Part shown: positions 46,214 to 54,530 of the stretch, piece after piece
Numbering within the stretch: the first letter of the stretch is position 1
How the letters are laid out: each line of letters starts with the position of its first letter
Position numbers and translations under genes: made by a program
Notes under the pieces: model-generated
What the model was told of the DNA's origin: nothing
What the model saw: only the letters and a program-made list of their open reading frames with translations
Databases searched by the model: none
NCBI GenBank assembly: GCA_934098515.1
Contig: CAKOOK010000005.1
Span: 18,931-82,930 of the forward strand
Direction of reading: 5' to 3'
Source: an uncultured Bacilli bacterium
GTDB taxonomy: Bacteria; Bacillota_I; Bacilli_A; RF39; UBA660
DNA length: 64,000 nucleotides

Positions 46214-46571
46214 ATTAGAAAGATTACTTAGTAATGCTCATGCTCCTCATGATGCTTTATGTTTTAGTAGTGTTGTTGTTATGAAAGATGGGCAAACATT
46301 TGGGGGAGTTACTGTTAAAAATAATATATTTAGAGATGCTATATATGCTGAGCAAGCAGCAATTGCTAGAGCAGTAGCAGCTGGTTATAAAAAGAAAGAT
46401 TTTGATAAAATATACATAATGGTGGGGTCAAATAATATAAATGACTTAAAATATCTTAATAAAGATGTTATAATAGAGTTTATGGAACCAAGTTCTTTAG
46501 TATATTTATATGATTTAAATAGAAATGAAAAAATATTAAAGGTAGGTAATTTGTTATTTAATATCTACTAG
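46203..46571 (+). CDS. Catalytically dead cytidine deaminase paralogue
   Basis: The 122-residue product is homologous to its neighbour along its length (LCFSSVVVMKDGQTFGGVTVKN, AAIARAVAAGYKKKDF). At residue 48 Tyr replaces the zinc Cys (YAEQ), and the PCxxC segment has been lost. It cannot hold zinc, so it is probably inactive. It may join the active subunit in a mixed oligomer. It overlaps cdd, and its start 46203 has GGAGG at six bases. Confidence 0.8.
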   Translation: MINELERLLSNAHAPHDALCFSSVVVMKDGQTFGGVTVKNNIFRDAIYAEQAAIARAVAAGYKKKDFDKIYIMVGSNNINDLKYLNKDVIIEFMEPSSLVYLYDLNRNEKILKVGNLLFNIY

Positions 46572-46583
46572 AAGGGAGTTTTT

Positions 46584-47465
46584 ATGAGAAGTGGGTTTGT
46601 TAGTATTATTGGTAGACCTAATACGGGTAAGAGTACTTTATTAAATACTGTTTTAAAGACGCATTTAGCAATAGTATCTAATGTTGCGGGTACGACAAGA
46701 AATGCTATTCAAGGTGTTTATAATGATGATGATACGCAGATTATTTTTATAGATACGCCTGGATTACATAAGCCTCAAGATAGGCTTGGAAAACTTCTTA
46801 ATCAGGATGCTTATCAGTCACTAGATGATATAGATGCTGTATTATTTGTAGTTGATGCTAGTGCTCCACTAGGTAAGGGTGATAAGTTTATAACGCAGGC
46901 TTTAAAAAGCACTACGGCACCGGTAATATTAGTTTTAAATAAGATAGATAAATTAGATAATGAAGGTATTCTTAAGGCAATAAACATTTATAAAGATCTA
47001 TATGATTTTTCAGATATAGTACCAATTAGTGCGATTAAAGATGATAATGTTAATAGGTTAATAAGTGTTATTAAGAAGTATTTAACTGATGATATTAAGT
47101 ATTATGATGATGATACGCTTACTAATACTAGTGTTAGATTTATTATTGGAGAGCTTGTTAGAGAAAAGATACTTAATCTAACTAATGATGAGGTACCACA
47201 TTCAGTTACGTGCGTAACTACTTTATATGAAGAGAAAAAGGATATTATTAATATAAATGTTGATATTATAGTTGATAGAGACTCTCTTAAGAAAATAATT
47301 ATAGGTCATAATGGTCAGATGATTAAGAATATTGGTACTTATGCTAGAAGAGATATAGAAGCAATGCTTCATAAACAAGTGTATTTAGAGTTATTTGTTA
47401 AGACTATTAAAAACTGGCGAGATAAAGAAAAATATTTAAGTGAGTTAGGCTTTAAAGATTATTAG
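46584..47465 (+). CDS. era: GTPase Era
   Basis: The protein (293 residues) has G1 GRPNTGKST, switch DTPGLHKPQDRLGKLL, G4 NKID and a C-terminal KH domain (GHNGQMIKNIGTYARRDIE). It binds the 16S rRNA 3' end during 30S maturation. The ribosome site is agaaggga. It is followed by an extra gene before yqzL and recO. Confidence 0.96.
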   Translation: MRSGFVSIIGRPNTGKSTLLNTVLKTHLAIVSNVAGTTRNAIQGVYNDDDTQIIFIDTPGLHKPQDRLGKLLNQDAYQSLDDIDAVLFVVDASAPLGKGDKFITQALKSTTAPVILVLNKIDKLDNEGILKAINIYKDLYDFSDIVPISAIKDDNVNRLISVIKKYLTDDIKYYDDDTLTNTSVRFIIGELVREKILNLTNDEVPHSVTCVTTLYEEKKDIININVDIIVDRDSLKKIIIGHNGQMIKNIGTYARRDIEAMLHKQVYLELFVKTIKNWRDKEKYLSELGFKDY

Positions 47466-47474
47466 GAGGAAGAA

Positions 47475-48560
47475 ATGAAAAAAGCAGAAAGAATAGATAT
47501 AGGAAAACAATGTGTTTATAAGATGATTAATGAAAAATTATCATATAAAGATTTGGAATTAATCCCATTTAATGGGGAAATATTTGCTAAGGATGCTTTA
47601 AAAAAGTATATGCAATTATTTATAGAGCAGGAAAGTGTTGAAAATCCAGATAATCCAGTTATTGCTGAGTATCAAAGTTATATTTCTAAATATACTAGGG
47701 GAGGAGCTAATAAGCTTACAATAGATAGTATTATTAGTGAGACACCTGATGAGTTTAGAGAGTCTATTAATGGGTTTAGTACAACTCAGATTAAAAGACG
47801 TTTAGATGTTCTTGTTAGTGATAAGGATCGTGCTGGAGAAGTTGCTCCATATGTTAAGATAATTAATGATCACTTTGATGTTATAGATAAGGAAAGAAAT
47901 GAGAATCGTTATAACAGTGATAATGAGACTTTTGATAATAAGATTAATTATATAGTTGATTTATATATTAATAGTCCAGTAGTTGAACTTAGATATTTGA
48001 GTATTGATCCAAATATTATGAATAAAAAGGCTTTTATAGATCAGGTTAAGAGTATTAATAATGAAAGTATTAATGGAGGAACTAAGTATTCTGCTCAGAT
48101 TAAGGCTAAGGTTGCTGCCTTACTTGCTGAGGTAAAGAGAAGAGAAGATGAGGTAAGAGATACTATTGTTCTTATTAGTGATTATATTATAAATGGTATT
48201 CCTAAAGGGGATAAGGTTGAAACTTTTACTTTGTTTGATTTTTATAATATGACTAAATATAGTGTTCCAGATTTAGCTGCTGCTGCTGTAGCACTATCTA
48301 AAAGGGATGTTGATCCTATTGAAAAGTGTGCTTCAGCACTAGCAGGTTTTAGAGATAAGGTATATAAGAGTGATTATCGTACTAATAAAGATTGTATTAT
48401 TAAGTTTCAATATACTGAAAATGGTAGGGTTTTATTTGGAGATGAAATAGATAGTATAATTGCTTATTTGGAATCTAGGGGTATTCCTCTAACGCAGAGA
48501 ACTTATCAAGGCGCATATCATGAATACGTTAATGGACGTTTGCAAATTAAACAAATTTGA
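47475..48560 (+). CDS. Uncharacterised helical protein between era and yqzL
   Basis: The 361-residue product is not recognised. It is helical and soluble, with no signal or membrane segment. Segments include FNGEIFAKDALKKYMQLF near 35, RRREDEV-like coiled parts and KYSVPDLAAAAVALSKRDV near 270. It follows era by nine bases with aggaggaag, so it shares the operon. It is not part of the standard era-yqzL-recO order. Confidence 0.6.
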   Translation: MKKAERIDIGKQCVYKMINEKLSYKDLELIPFNGEIFAKDALKKYMQLFIEQESVENPDNPVIAEYQSYISKYTRGGANKLTIDSIISETPDEFRESINGFSTTQIKRRLDVLVSDKDRAGEVAPYVKIINDHFDVIDKERNENRYNSDNETFDNKINYIVDLYINSPVVELRYLSIDPNIMNKKAFIDQVKSINNESINGGTKYSAQIKAKVAALLAEVKRREDEVRDTIVLISDYIINGIPKGDKVETFTLFDFYNMTKYSVPDLAAAAVALSKRDVDPIEKCASALAGFRDKVYKSDYRTNKDCIIKFQYTENGRVLFGDEIDSIIAYLESRGIPLTQRTYQGAYHEYVNGRLQIKQI

Positions 48561-48576
48561 ATAAACTCTTAAGATT

Positions 48577-48610
48577 AATCCCAATATATAATTAGAAAGG
48601 TATTGGGATT
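48577..48610 (+). repeat. Inverted repeat before yqzL
   Basis: A perfect 10-bp stem AATCCCAATA/TATTGGGATT encloses a 14-base loop with TATAAT and AAAGG. No T run follows. It may modulate yqzL-recO expression. Confidence 0.45.
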
Positions 48611-48614
48611 ATTT

Positions 48615-48695
48615 ATGACTAAAAAGGAAGCATGGGAAATGTTTAAGAAGACTGGAGAAATAGAGTATTATTTAATGTATAAAAGAGGGAAGTAA
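48615..48695 (+). CDS. yqzL: YqzL-like small protein
   Basis: A 26-residue frame reads TKKEAWEMFKKTGEIEYYLM and ends RGK. YqzL of Bacillus, also between era and recO, has the same W...FxxTGxIxxYLxYK pattern at its start. This copy is shorter. Function unknown. It ends one base before the recO start. Confidence 0.7.
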   Translation: MTKKEAWEMFKKTGEIEYYLMYKRGK

Positions 48696-48696
48696 T

Positions 48697-49422
48697 ATGT
48701 TAAAAGCCACAGAGGGCATCATAATTAGTGAAGTTAATTATGGGGAGAAGAGTAAGATAATAAATGTATTAACTAAGGATGGTATTATTGGTGTTATGTG
48801 TAAGGGGGCTAAGAGTTTAAAAAGCCCTCTTAGAGCAAGCACTATGAAATTTAATTTATCTTCTTTTTTACTTTATTATCATGATAATGGGTTAAGTACC
48901 CTAAAAGAGTGCGATGTTATTTGTGACTATAAAACTATTAAATCTGATATTTTGCTTATTAGTTATATGTCTTATATATGTGATTTAGCACAAGGTGTTA
49001 TGAGGCAAAATGAAAATGAAGAAATATATAATTTATTAATAAGTACTTTAAATAAGATAGAATCTGGGCTGGAGCCTGCTGTTCTTACTAATATTTTTGA
49101 GGTTAAGATGCTTGATTATTTAGGGGTAGGTTTTTCTCTTGATGCGTGTGCTAAATGTGGAAATACTAAAGATATTATTACAATAGATCCTGATGATGGA
49201 GGATATATTTGTTCTTCTTGTTATACTAATCAAATTATATATGATCAGAAAACTTTAAAGATGCTTAGGATGTATTATCTAGTAGATATAGATGCAATTA
49301 GTAAATTAGATATATCTAAAGAAGTAAAGGATAATATAGATTTCTTCTTAAAAACATATTATGATAGATATACTGGTTTATATTTAAAGAGTAAAAAGTT
49401 TTTAGAAACTATAAAAAATTAA
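48697..49422 (+). CDS. recO: DNA repair protein RecO
   Basis: The protein (241 residues) begins TEGIIISEVNYGEKSKIINVLTK, the OB-fold start of RecO, then GVMCKGAKSLKSPLR. A zinc-finger-like CAKCGNTKDIIT and CSSC are near residues 150-180. RecO helps load RecA with RecR. The order yqzL-recO matches Bacillus. Confidence 0.94.
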   Translation: MLKATEGIIISEVNYGEKSKIINVLTKDGIIGVMCKGAKSLKSPLRASTMKFNLSSFLLYYHDNGLSTLKECDVICDYKTIKSDILLISYMSYICDLAQGVMRQNENEEIYNLLISTLNKIESGLEPAVLTNIFEVKMLDYLGVGFSLDACAKCGNTKDIITIDPDDGGYICSSCYTNQIIYDQKTLKMLRMYYLVDIDAISKLDISKEVKDNIDFFLKTYYDRYTGLYLKSKKFLETIKN

Positions 49423-49423
49423 T

Positions 49424-49449
49424 AAACTATTTAAAAATAGTTTTTTTTA
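49424..49449 (+). terminator. Terminator after recO
   Basis: AACTATTT/AAATAGTT stem followed by a run of T. Confidence 0.7.
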
Positions 49450-49483
49450 TGATAGAATTTTCTTTGAGAAGAGAGGAATTTAT

Positions 49484-51226
49484 ATGAATTTAAAAGATTT
49501 ATACATTAATTATTTTGTTAGTAAGGGACATAAGCAAATTCCTTCAGCGCCAGTAGTACCTGAAAATGATGCAAGTGTGTTATTTAATACAGCTGGTATG
49601 CAACCGCTTATTCCTTATTTAATGGGGAATACTCATCCATATGGTACTAGACTATGTGATTATCAAAAGTGCATTAGAACTAATGACTTAGATGAAGTTG
49701 GGGATACATACCATCATACTTTTTTTGAAATGCTTGGTAACTGGTCTTTAGGTGATTATTTTAAAAAGGAAGCTATTACTTATAGTTTTGAATTTCTAAC
49801 TAAGGTTTTAAATATTCCAGTAGAGAGACTAGGTGTTACTGTTTTTGCTGGTAATGATATAATACCATTTGATGAAGAAAGTAAGAGTATTTGGCTTTCT
49901 TTAGGTATTCCAGAAGAGAGGATAGCCGCTACTAGTGAAGATAATTTCTGGATCGCTGGAGAGACTGGACCATGCGGCCCAGATTCAGAGATGTTTTATT
50001 GGAGAAGTGATGATGAGATTCCTAAAAGTTTTGATCCGGAAGATAAAAGATGGGTTGAAATTTGGAATGATGTTTTCATGCAATATGAGAAGAAGGCTGA
50101 TGGAAGTGTTATTGAACTTCCTAAAAAGAACGTTGATACTGGTATGGGGGTTGAGAGAACTACTGCTATATTAGAGGGTGTTAATGATAATTATGCATCA
50201 AGCATTTGGAGTGATGTTATTTCAAAGATTGAGGAGATATCTGGAAAATCTTATAAAGATGATTTTCTATCTATGAGGATTATAGCAGATCATATTAGAA
50301 CGAGTGTCTTTATTTTAGGGGATGATGCTGGAGTTGTTCCGTCAAATACTGATCGTGGTTATATTTTAAGAAGATTAATTAGAAGAATGATTAGACATGC
50401 AAGAAAACTTAATATTGATCTTAATTCTAATTTTGAAGTAGTATTAGCTGAGCTTATTATTAATAAATATAGTAAATATTATGATGAACTTGCTAAAAAT
50501 AAAGAACGTATAATAGAAGAATTAACTAAGGAGAAGGTTAAATTTTCAAAAACTTTAGAGAAGGGTTTAAGAGTATTTGAAAAAGAAACTGCAGGTCTTG
50601 ATAAAATAGATAAAGATTTAGCATTTAAGTTATATGATACTTATGGTTTTCCAATTGAGCTTACTACAGAGCTTGCTGATGAAAAACATATGAGTGTTGA
50701 TACTGATGGCTTTAAAGAAAAGTTTAAAGAGCATCAAGAAAAATCTAGAACAGCATCTAAGGGTATGTTTAAAGGAGGACTTGCTGGAGATAGTGAAACT
50801 GAAACAAGATATCATACAGCGACTCATTTACTTAATGCGGCTTTAAAGATTACAGTTAGTGAAGATGTTCATCAAAAGGGCTCAAACATTAATAATGAAA
50901 GAATGCGTTTTGATTTTTCATGTGATCATAAGCTTACACAAGAGGAAATTAAGAATACTGAAGATTTAGTTAATAAGTGGATAAAGGAAGATTTGCCCGT
51001 GTCTGTTAAACAGATGCCTAAGGAAGAAGCGGTTAGAATAGGGGCAGAGCATATGTTTATTGAAAGATATCCGGATATTGTAACAGTTTACTTTATTGGA
51101 GATGTATCTAAAGAGATATGTATGGGGCCGCATGTTAAAAGTACTAGTGAAATAGGTACGTTTAAGATAGTTAAAGAGGAAGCATCTTCTGCAGGTGTTA
51201 GAAGAATTAAAGCAGTTATTGAATAA
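49484..51226 (+). CDS. alaS: Minimal alanyl-tRNA synthetase
   Basis: The enzyme (580 residues, against about 870 in most bacteria) has the class II catalytic part: LFNTAGMQPLIPYL, HHTFFEMLGNWSLGDYFK, and motif 3 GYILRRLIRRMIRHARK (near 297). It then jumps to the editing domain: HTATHLLNAAL (444-448 HxxxH) and CMGPH (C546 and H550). The beta-barrel that normally precedes the editing core is skipped, and the whole C-Ala domain is missing. All four metal ligands of the editing site are kept. It is well placed with agagaggaa. Confidence 0.93.
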   Translation: MNLKDLYINYFVSKGHKQIPSAPVVPENDASVLFNTAGMQPLIPYLMGNTHPYGTRLCDYQKCIRTNDLDEVGDTYHHTFFEMLGNWSLGDYFKKEAITYSFEFLTKVLNIPVERLGVTVFAGNDIIPFDEESKSIWLSLGIPEERIAATSEDNFWIAGETGPCGPDSEMFYWRSDDEIPKSFDPEDKRWVEIWNDVFMQYEKKADGSVIELPKKNVDTGMGVERTTAILEGVNDNYASSIWSDVISKIEEISGKSYKDDFLSMRIIADHIRTSVFILGDDAGVVPSNTDRGYILRRLIRRMIRHARKLNIDLNSNFEVVLAELIINKYSKYYDELAKNKERIIEELTKEKVKFSKTLEKGLRVFEKETAGLDKIDKDLAFKLYDTYGFPIELTTELADEKHMSVDTDGFKEKFKEHQEKSRTASKGMFKGGLAGDSETETRYHTATHLLNAALKITVSEDVHQKGSNINNERMRFDFSCDHKLTQEEIKNTEDLVNKWIKEDLPVSVKQMPKEEAVRIGAEHMFIERYPDIVTVYFIGDVSKEICMGPHVKSTSEIGTFKIVKEEASSAGVRRIKAVIE

Positions 51227-51232
51227 TAAAAA

Positions 51233-51259
51233 AGGACTTACTATTTACTAGTAAGTCCT
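51233..51259. terminator. Two-way terminator between alaS and the XRE gene
   Basis: A perfect 11-bp stem AGGACTTACTA/TAGTAAGTCCT has a five-base loop, with A and T runs on both sides. The right arm encodes the end of the XRE protein. Confidence 0.75.
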
Positions 51260-51516
51260 ATTTCTTTTAAATAATCACTTATATCTTCTTTGACGAACAT
51301 TTCTAAAGGGATATCAAGAGCTTTAGCAAAAGAGTATAATACTGCTAAACTAAAAGTTTGTGGAGTCTTAACGCTTTCGATGTTGCCGATTAGACCTCTA
51401 GAAAAGGTTGTTTTATCAGCAAGTTCATCTTGAGTTAAGCCACGATAATTTCTAAAAAGTTTTATTCTTTTAGAAACTAAACTATATATATACTTGATAT
51501 CTTCCTTGTTTTCCAT
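51241..51516 (-). CDS. XRE-family regulator
   Basis: The 91-residue product has an N-terminal helix-turn-helix: RIKLFRNYRGLTQDELADKT with FSRGLIGNIESVK. It then has an ALDIPLEMF motif. It binds DNA as a dimer. It lies beside a second XRE gene (51611-51841), also on the minus strand. Their target is unknown, though sigK is next. Confidence 0.85.
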   Translation of the reverse strand: MENKEDIKYIYSLVSKRIKLFRNYRGLTQDELADKTTFSRGLIGNIESVKTPQTFSLAVLYSFAKALDIPLEMFVKEDISDYLKEIGLTSK

Positions 51517-51610
51517 ATATATTGCACTCCTACAATATATTTTATCAAGGAGTTGTGCCTAAATATATCAGTATATAGTTGCAAAGAATAATAAGAAAAA
51601 AGAGTAGAAA

Positions 51611-51841
51611 TTACTCAAAAAATTTTTCGAATTCAACGTCTAAGGCTTCAGAAATCTTACCAACTGTTGCTATTGAAAAACTTTTATTTTTCTTTATACT
51701 TTCAATTTCACAAATATAGTCCACACTTAAATTAGCTTCATCTGCAAGTTTTGCTTGGGTGAAGTTTTTCTCTAGTCTATATTTCCTAATATTGTTACGT
51801 ACTAAATTGTAATAATAAATATCTGATTTTTTATCGTCCAT
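51611..51841 (-). CDS. XRE-family regulator, second copy
   Basis: The 76-residue product has the helix-turn-helix RKYRLEKNFTQAKLADEANL, then SVDYICEIESIKKN and ALDVEFEKFF. It resembles its neighbour (51241-51516) and probably arose by duplication, with low remaining identity. It lies downstream of sigK on the minus strand. Confidence 0.85.
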   Translation of the reverse strand: MDDKKSDIYYYNLVRNNIRKYRLEKNFTQAKLADEANLSVDYICEIESIKKNKSFSIATVGKISEALDVEFEKFFE

Positions 51842-51948
51842 AATACTAGCATCTCCCTATATAACAATATTTTCTCAAAAAATTCGCATAAAATGAACGG
51901 GCTTATAGTCCTAGTTTTATTATGTGATGTTTTTAAATTTTTTATTCA

Positions 51949-52638
51949 TTAAATTTTTTTATTTTTAATAAATTCGCGAAATATTTTTGTTATTGCTCTT
52001 TTTTCAAGTCTAGATACGTAACTACGGCTGATATTCATTTTTTTAGCAATTTCTTTTTGCGTCATATCTCTGGTGTTAAATAGTCCATATCTCTTAATAA
52101 TGATATCTTTTTCTCTAGGTGATAAAGTATCTAAATATTTTAAAAGTAGGTCTATTTTGTTTTGAGTGTCAATTTTATCTAAGGCATCTTCACTTTCACA
52201 TTTTAAAACATCTATTAAATTTATTTCGTTGCCATCCTTATCATAACCGATTGAATCATTTAAGCTAACATTATTTAGGTGTTTTTTGTTACTTCTAAAA
52301 TACATTAATATTTCGTTTTCAATACATCTAGCTACATACGTAGTTATTCTTGTATTTTTACTGGGTTTGTATGAATCAATTCCTTTAACAAGACCAATTG
52401 TGCCAATACTTATAAGATCATCAGCATCATATACTTTACCTTCATATTTTTTAACAATATGAGCTACTAATCTTAAATTATGTTCAATGAGTTTACCTCT
52501 AGCATCTTTATCACCCATAAGCATTTTACTAATAAGTTTTTCTTCTTCTTCCTTTTCTAATGGGGATGGGAATACATTAACTGAGTATGACCCTGTAAAG
52601 AATATTAAACTTTTAAGTAAACTAATAATATAAAACAT
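51949..52638 (-). CDS. sigK: Sporulation sigma factor SigK with pro-sequence
   Basis: The protein (229 residues) matches sigma-K in all regions: LIEHNLRLVAHIVKKYE, DLISIGTIGLVKGIDSY, RCIENEILMYFRSNKKH, and a C-terminal MNISRSYVSRLEKRA. The N-terminal 17 residues are hydrophobic (FYIISLLKSLIFFTGS). The junction S17-Y18 followed by FPSPL corresponds to the Bacillus cleavage site S-Y with FPQPL. SpoIVFB at 17923-18666 would cut here. The gene is uninterrupted, unlike Bacillus with its skin element. Confidence 0.95.
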   Translation of the reverse strand: MFYIISLLKSLIFFTGSYSVNVFPSPLEKEEEEKLISKMLMGDKDARGKLIEHNLRLVAHIVKKYEGKVYDADDLISIGTIGLVKGIDSYKPSKNTRITTYVARCIENEILMYFRSNKKHLNNVSLNDSIGYDKDGNEINLIDVLKCESEDALDKIDTQNKIDLLLKYLDTLSPREKDIIIKRYGLFNTRDMTQKEIAKKMNISRSYVSRLEKRAITKIFREFIKNKKI

Positions 52639-52714
52639 TTAATCCTCCAATAAAATATATGAAAAGTATTGGACTAGTAAAACAATAAATGTTAATATAT
52701 TAGTGGTGGTAAAA

Positions 52715-53770
52715 ATGAAAAGAATAATGTTTTTGTTAGTGCTTTTGGTAGCACCTTTAGTAGTGCATGCTGAAAATGATTATAAAGTGCTTACTCATTA
52801 TATAGATAGTGAAATTGAAATAAGTGGTAATTTAAGGGTTAAGGAATTTATTTTAATTGATGGGAACGTGGATTATTTTACAAGAACTCTCAATTATAAA
52901 ACTTTTGATGGTGTTTGGGATAAGAAAGATACTAGTTTGGAAGATAATCCAGTGTATAATGGTAGTGGTATTTATAATTTTGCAGTTTCTGCTTATAAGT
53001 ATAATGGTGAAAAGGTTGATCTAAATAATTTGGGAGCTAATGTTAAAGAGTATTTTAAAGAGTTGAATCCTAAAAAGGTTAGTGATAATACATATAAGGT
53101 AAATAAAAAGGATGGGGAAAACTCATATAATATATATTTTAAAAATAGTGGTAAGACAGTTATTTATTTAGAGTATTTAGTTGGGGATGTTGTAGTAACT
53201 CATAAAGATGTAAGAGAACTTAACTATACATTTAAAAATTTAGAATATAATGCAGATGATACTTATTTAAGGGTAATTATTCCTTATGAAACTAATGATG
53301 AGAAATATCATGTTTATTTACATGGTAATAGTAGTGGCGAATATGAAGATATTGAAAAAGATGGATTCAAGTATGGTGTATTTGCTCATTATCCTAATGC
53401 TAAAAAAGAGATTAATGTAAGGCTTACTCTTCCTTTAGAACAGATTGCGATTGATGAGGGAAGTAATCATACTAATATTGAAGCGTTAGATGAGATTATA
53501 AATATTGAAAATAAAAGGCTAGATAGTAGTAAGAAAGGTGTCAGTATAAATAATTATGCTAAGTATGTTATTTTGGGGTTAGCTGGAATATTTGTTTTGA
53601 TAGGTTACGTTATATATAAAGAGAAAAGCAAGGCTTTAAATATTATGTATTTAGTTTTGGGCATCCTTATATCATTATTTAATTATTTATTTAAAACGGG
53701 TGCATGGTATATTTATTTAATTATGATTGTGCCGGTAGTTGTTATAATGTTTAGTAAGAGGGAAAGATAA
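52715..53770 (+). CDS. DUF2207-like membrane protein
   Basis: The protein (351 residues from ATG 52715) has a signal peptide (MFLLVLLVAPLVVHA), a DUF2207-like beta domain with early HYIDSEIEISGNLRVKEF, then GVWDKKDT and IIPYETNDEKYHVYLHGN, and membrane segments at the end (about 285-345). Such proteins have no assigned function. It overlaps the next methyltransferase by one base. The start follows a ggtggt ribosome site. Confidence 0.7.
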   Translation: MKRIMFLLVLLVAPLVVHAENDYKVLTHYIDSEIEISGNLRVKEFILIDGNVDYFTRTLNYKTFDGVWDKKDTSLEDNPVYNGSGIYNFAVSAYKYNGEKVDLNNLGANVKEYFKELNPKKVSDNTYKVNKKDGENSYNIYFKNSGKTVIYLEYLVGDVVVTHKDVRELNYTFKNLEYNADDTYLRVIIPYETNDEKYHVYLHGNSSGEYEDIEKDGFKYGVFAHYPNAKKEINVRLTLPLEQIAIDEGSNHTNIEALDEIINIENKRLDSSKKGVSINNYAKYVILGLAGIFVLIGYVIYKEKSKALNIMYLVLGILISLFNYLFKTGAWYIYLIMIVPVVVIMFSKRER

Positions 53771-54372
53771 TGCAATATTTTGATAATAATGAAAATTTGG
53801 ATAGTAAGCTTAGAATACTTAAATATAAGTATCAAGATGTAAATTTTAACTTTTATAGTGATTTAGGAGTGTTTTCTAAAGATAGAATAGATTATGGCAG
53901 TATTCTTTTAGTGGAGACTTATCTTAAATATCATAGTGAGCCATTAGTTGTACTTGATGTTGGATGTGGGTATGGATTTATTGGATGCGTTATTGGTAAG
54001 ATAAATGGCGGTAATGTTGATATGGTTGATGTTAATAATAGAGCACTACATTTAAGTAAGATGAATCAAAAGGGAAATAATGTAAGTGGTTTAAATATTT
54101 TTAATAGTAATATATATGATAATGTTACGAAGAAGTATGATGTGGTTATTACAAATCCACCTATAAGAGCAGGCAAGGGTGTATATTTAACAATTATTAA
54201 TGAGGCTTTTAATCATTTAAATGAAGATGGGGAGCTTTATTTTGTAATGCGTAATAATCATGGAGTAAAGACTGTTATTAAGAATTTGAGTAAGAAATAT
54301 AATACAAGTGTTCTTAAAAAAGATGCTGGTTATTATGTAGTTATGGTAAAAAATAGTGAAAGTAATCTTTAA
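53770..54372 (+). CDS. RsmC/YbxB-like class I SAM methyltransferase
   Basis: The 200-residue product has the SAM motif VLDVGCGYGFIGCVIG near residue 60 and the N6/N2-methylase box VVITNPPIRAGK near 125, as in rRNA guanine methyltransferases of the RsmC type. It is the ybxB counterpart directly upstream of rpoB in Bacillus. It starts at ATG 53770, sharing a base with the previous stop. Confidence 0.88.
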   Translation: MQYFDNNENLDSKLRILKYKYQDVNFNFYSDLGVFSKDRIDYGSILLVETYLKYHSEPLVVLDVGCGYGFIGCVIGKINGGNVDMVDVNNRALHLSKMNQKGNNVSGLNIFNSNIYDNVTKKYDVVITNPPIRAGKGVYLTIINEAFNHLNEDGELYFVMRNNHGVKTVIKNLSKKYNTSVLKKDAGYYVVMVKNSESNL

Positions 54373-54427
54373 ATTTCTAGAATTAGGGAAAAAGATTGCT
54401 TTTTTTGAAGTTTTCGTCATATTAGCG

Positions 54428-54457
54428 TTGACAGTTTGCCATGTTTTCTAGTATAAT
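54428..54457 (+). promoter_or_regulatory. Promoter of rpoB-rpoC
   Basis: TTGACA and TATAAT are 18 bp apart, leaving a leader of about 65 bases with a GAGTTGTATCTC-type pairing block before rpoB. Confidence 0.8.
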
Positions 54458-54530
54458 TTTAAATTGGAGTTGTATCTCTCTAGAAGTGAGAATACATACT
54501 AAAAAAATATATTGTTTGGGGTGAAATTTA

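Noticed and set aside
49424..49483. T-box riboswitch before alaS
   Set aside because: Only 60 bp separate recO and alaS, and they hold a terminator and ribosome site, too short for a T-box.
52639..52702. Sigma-E-type promoter for sigK
   Set aside because: A CATATATT-like box is present on the minus strand but no convincing -35 element at the right distance.
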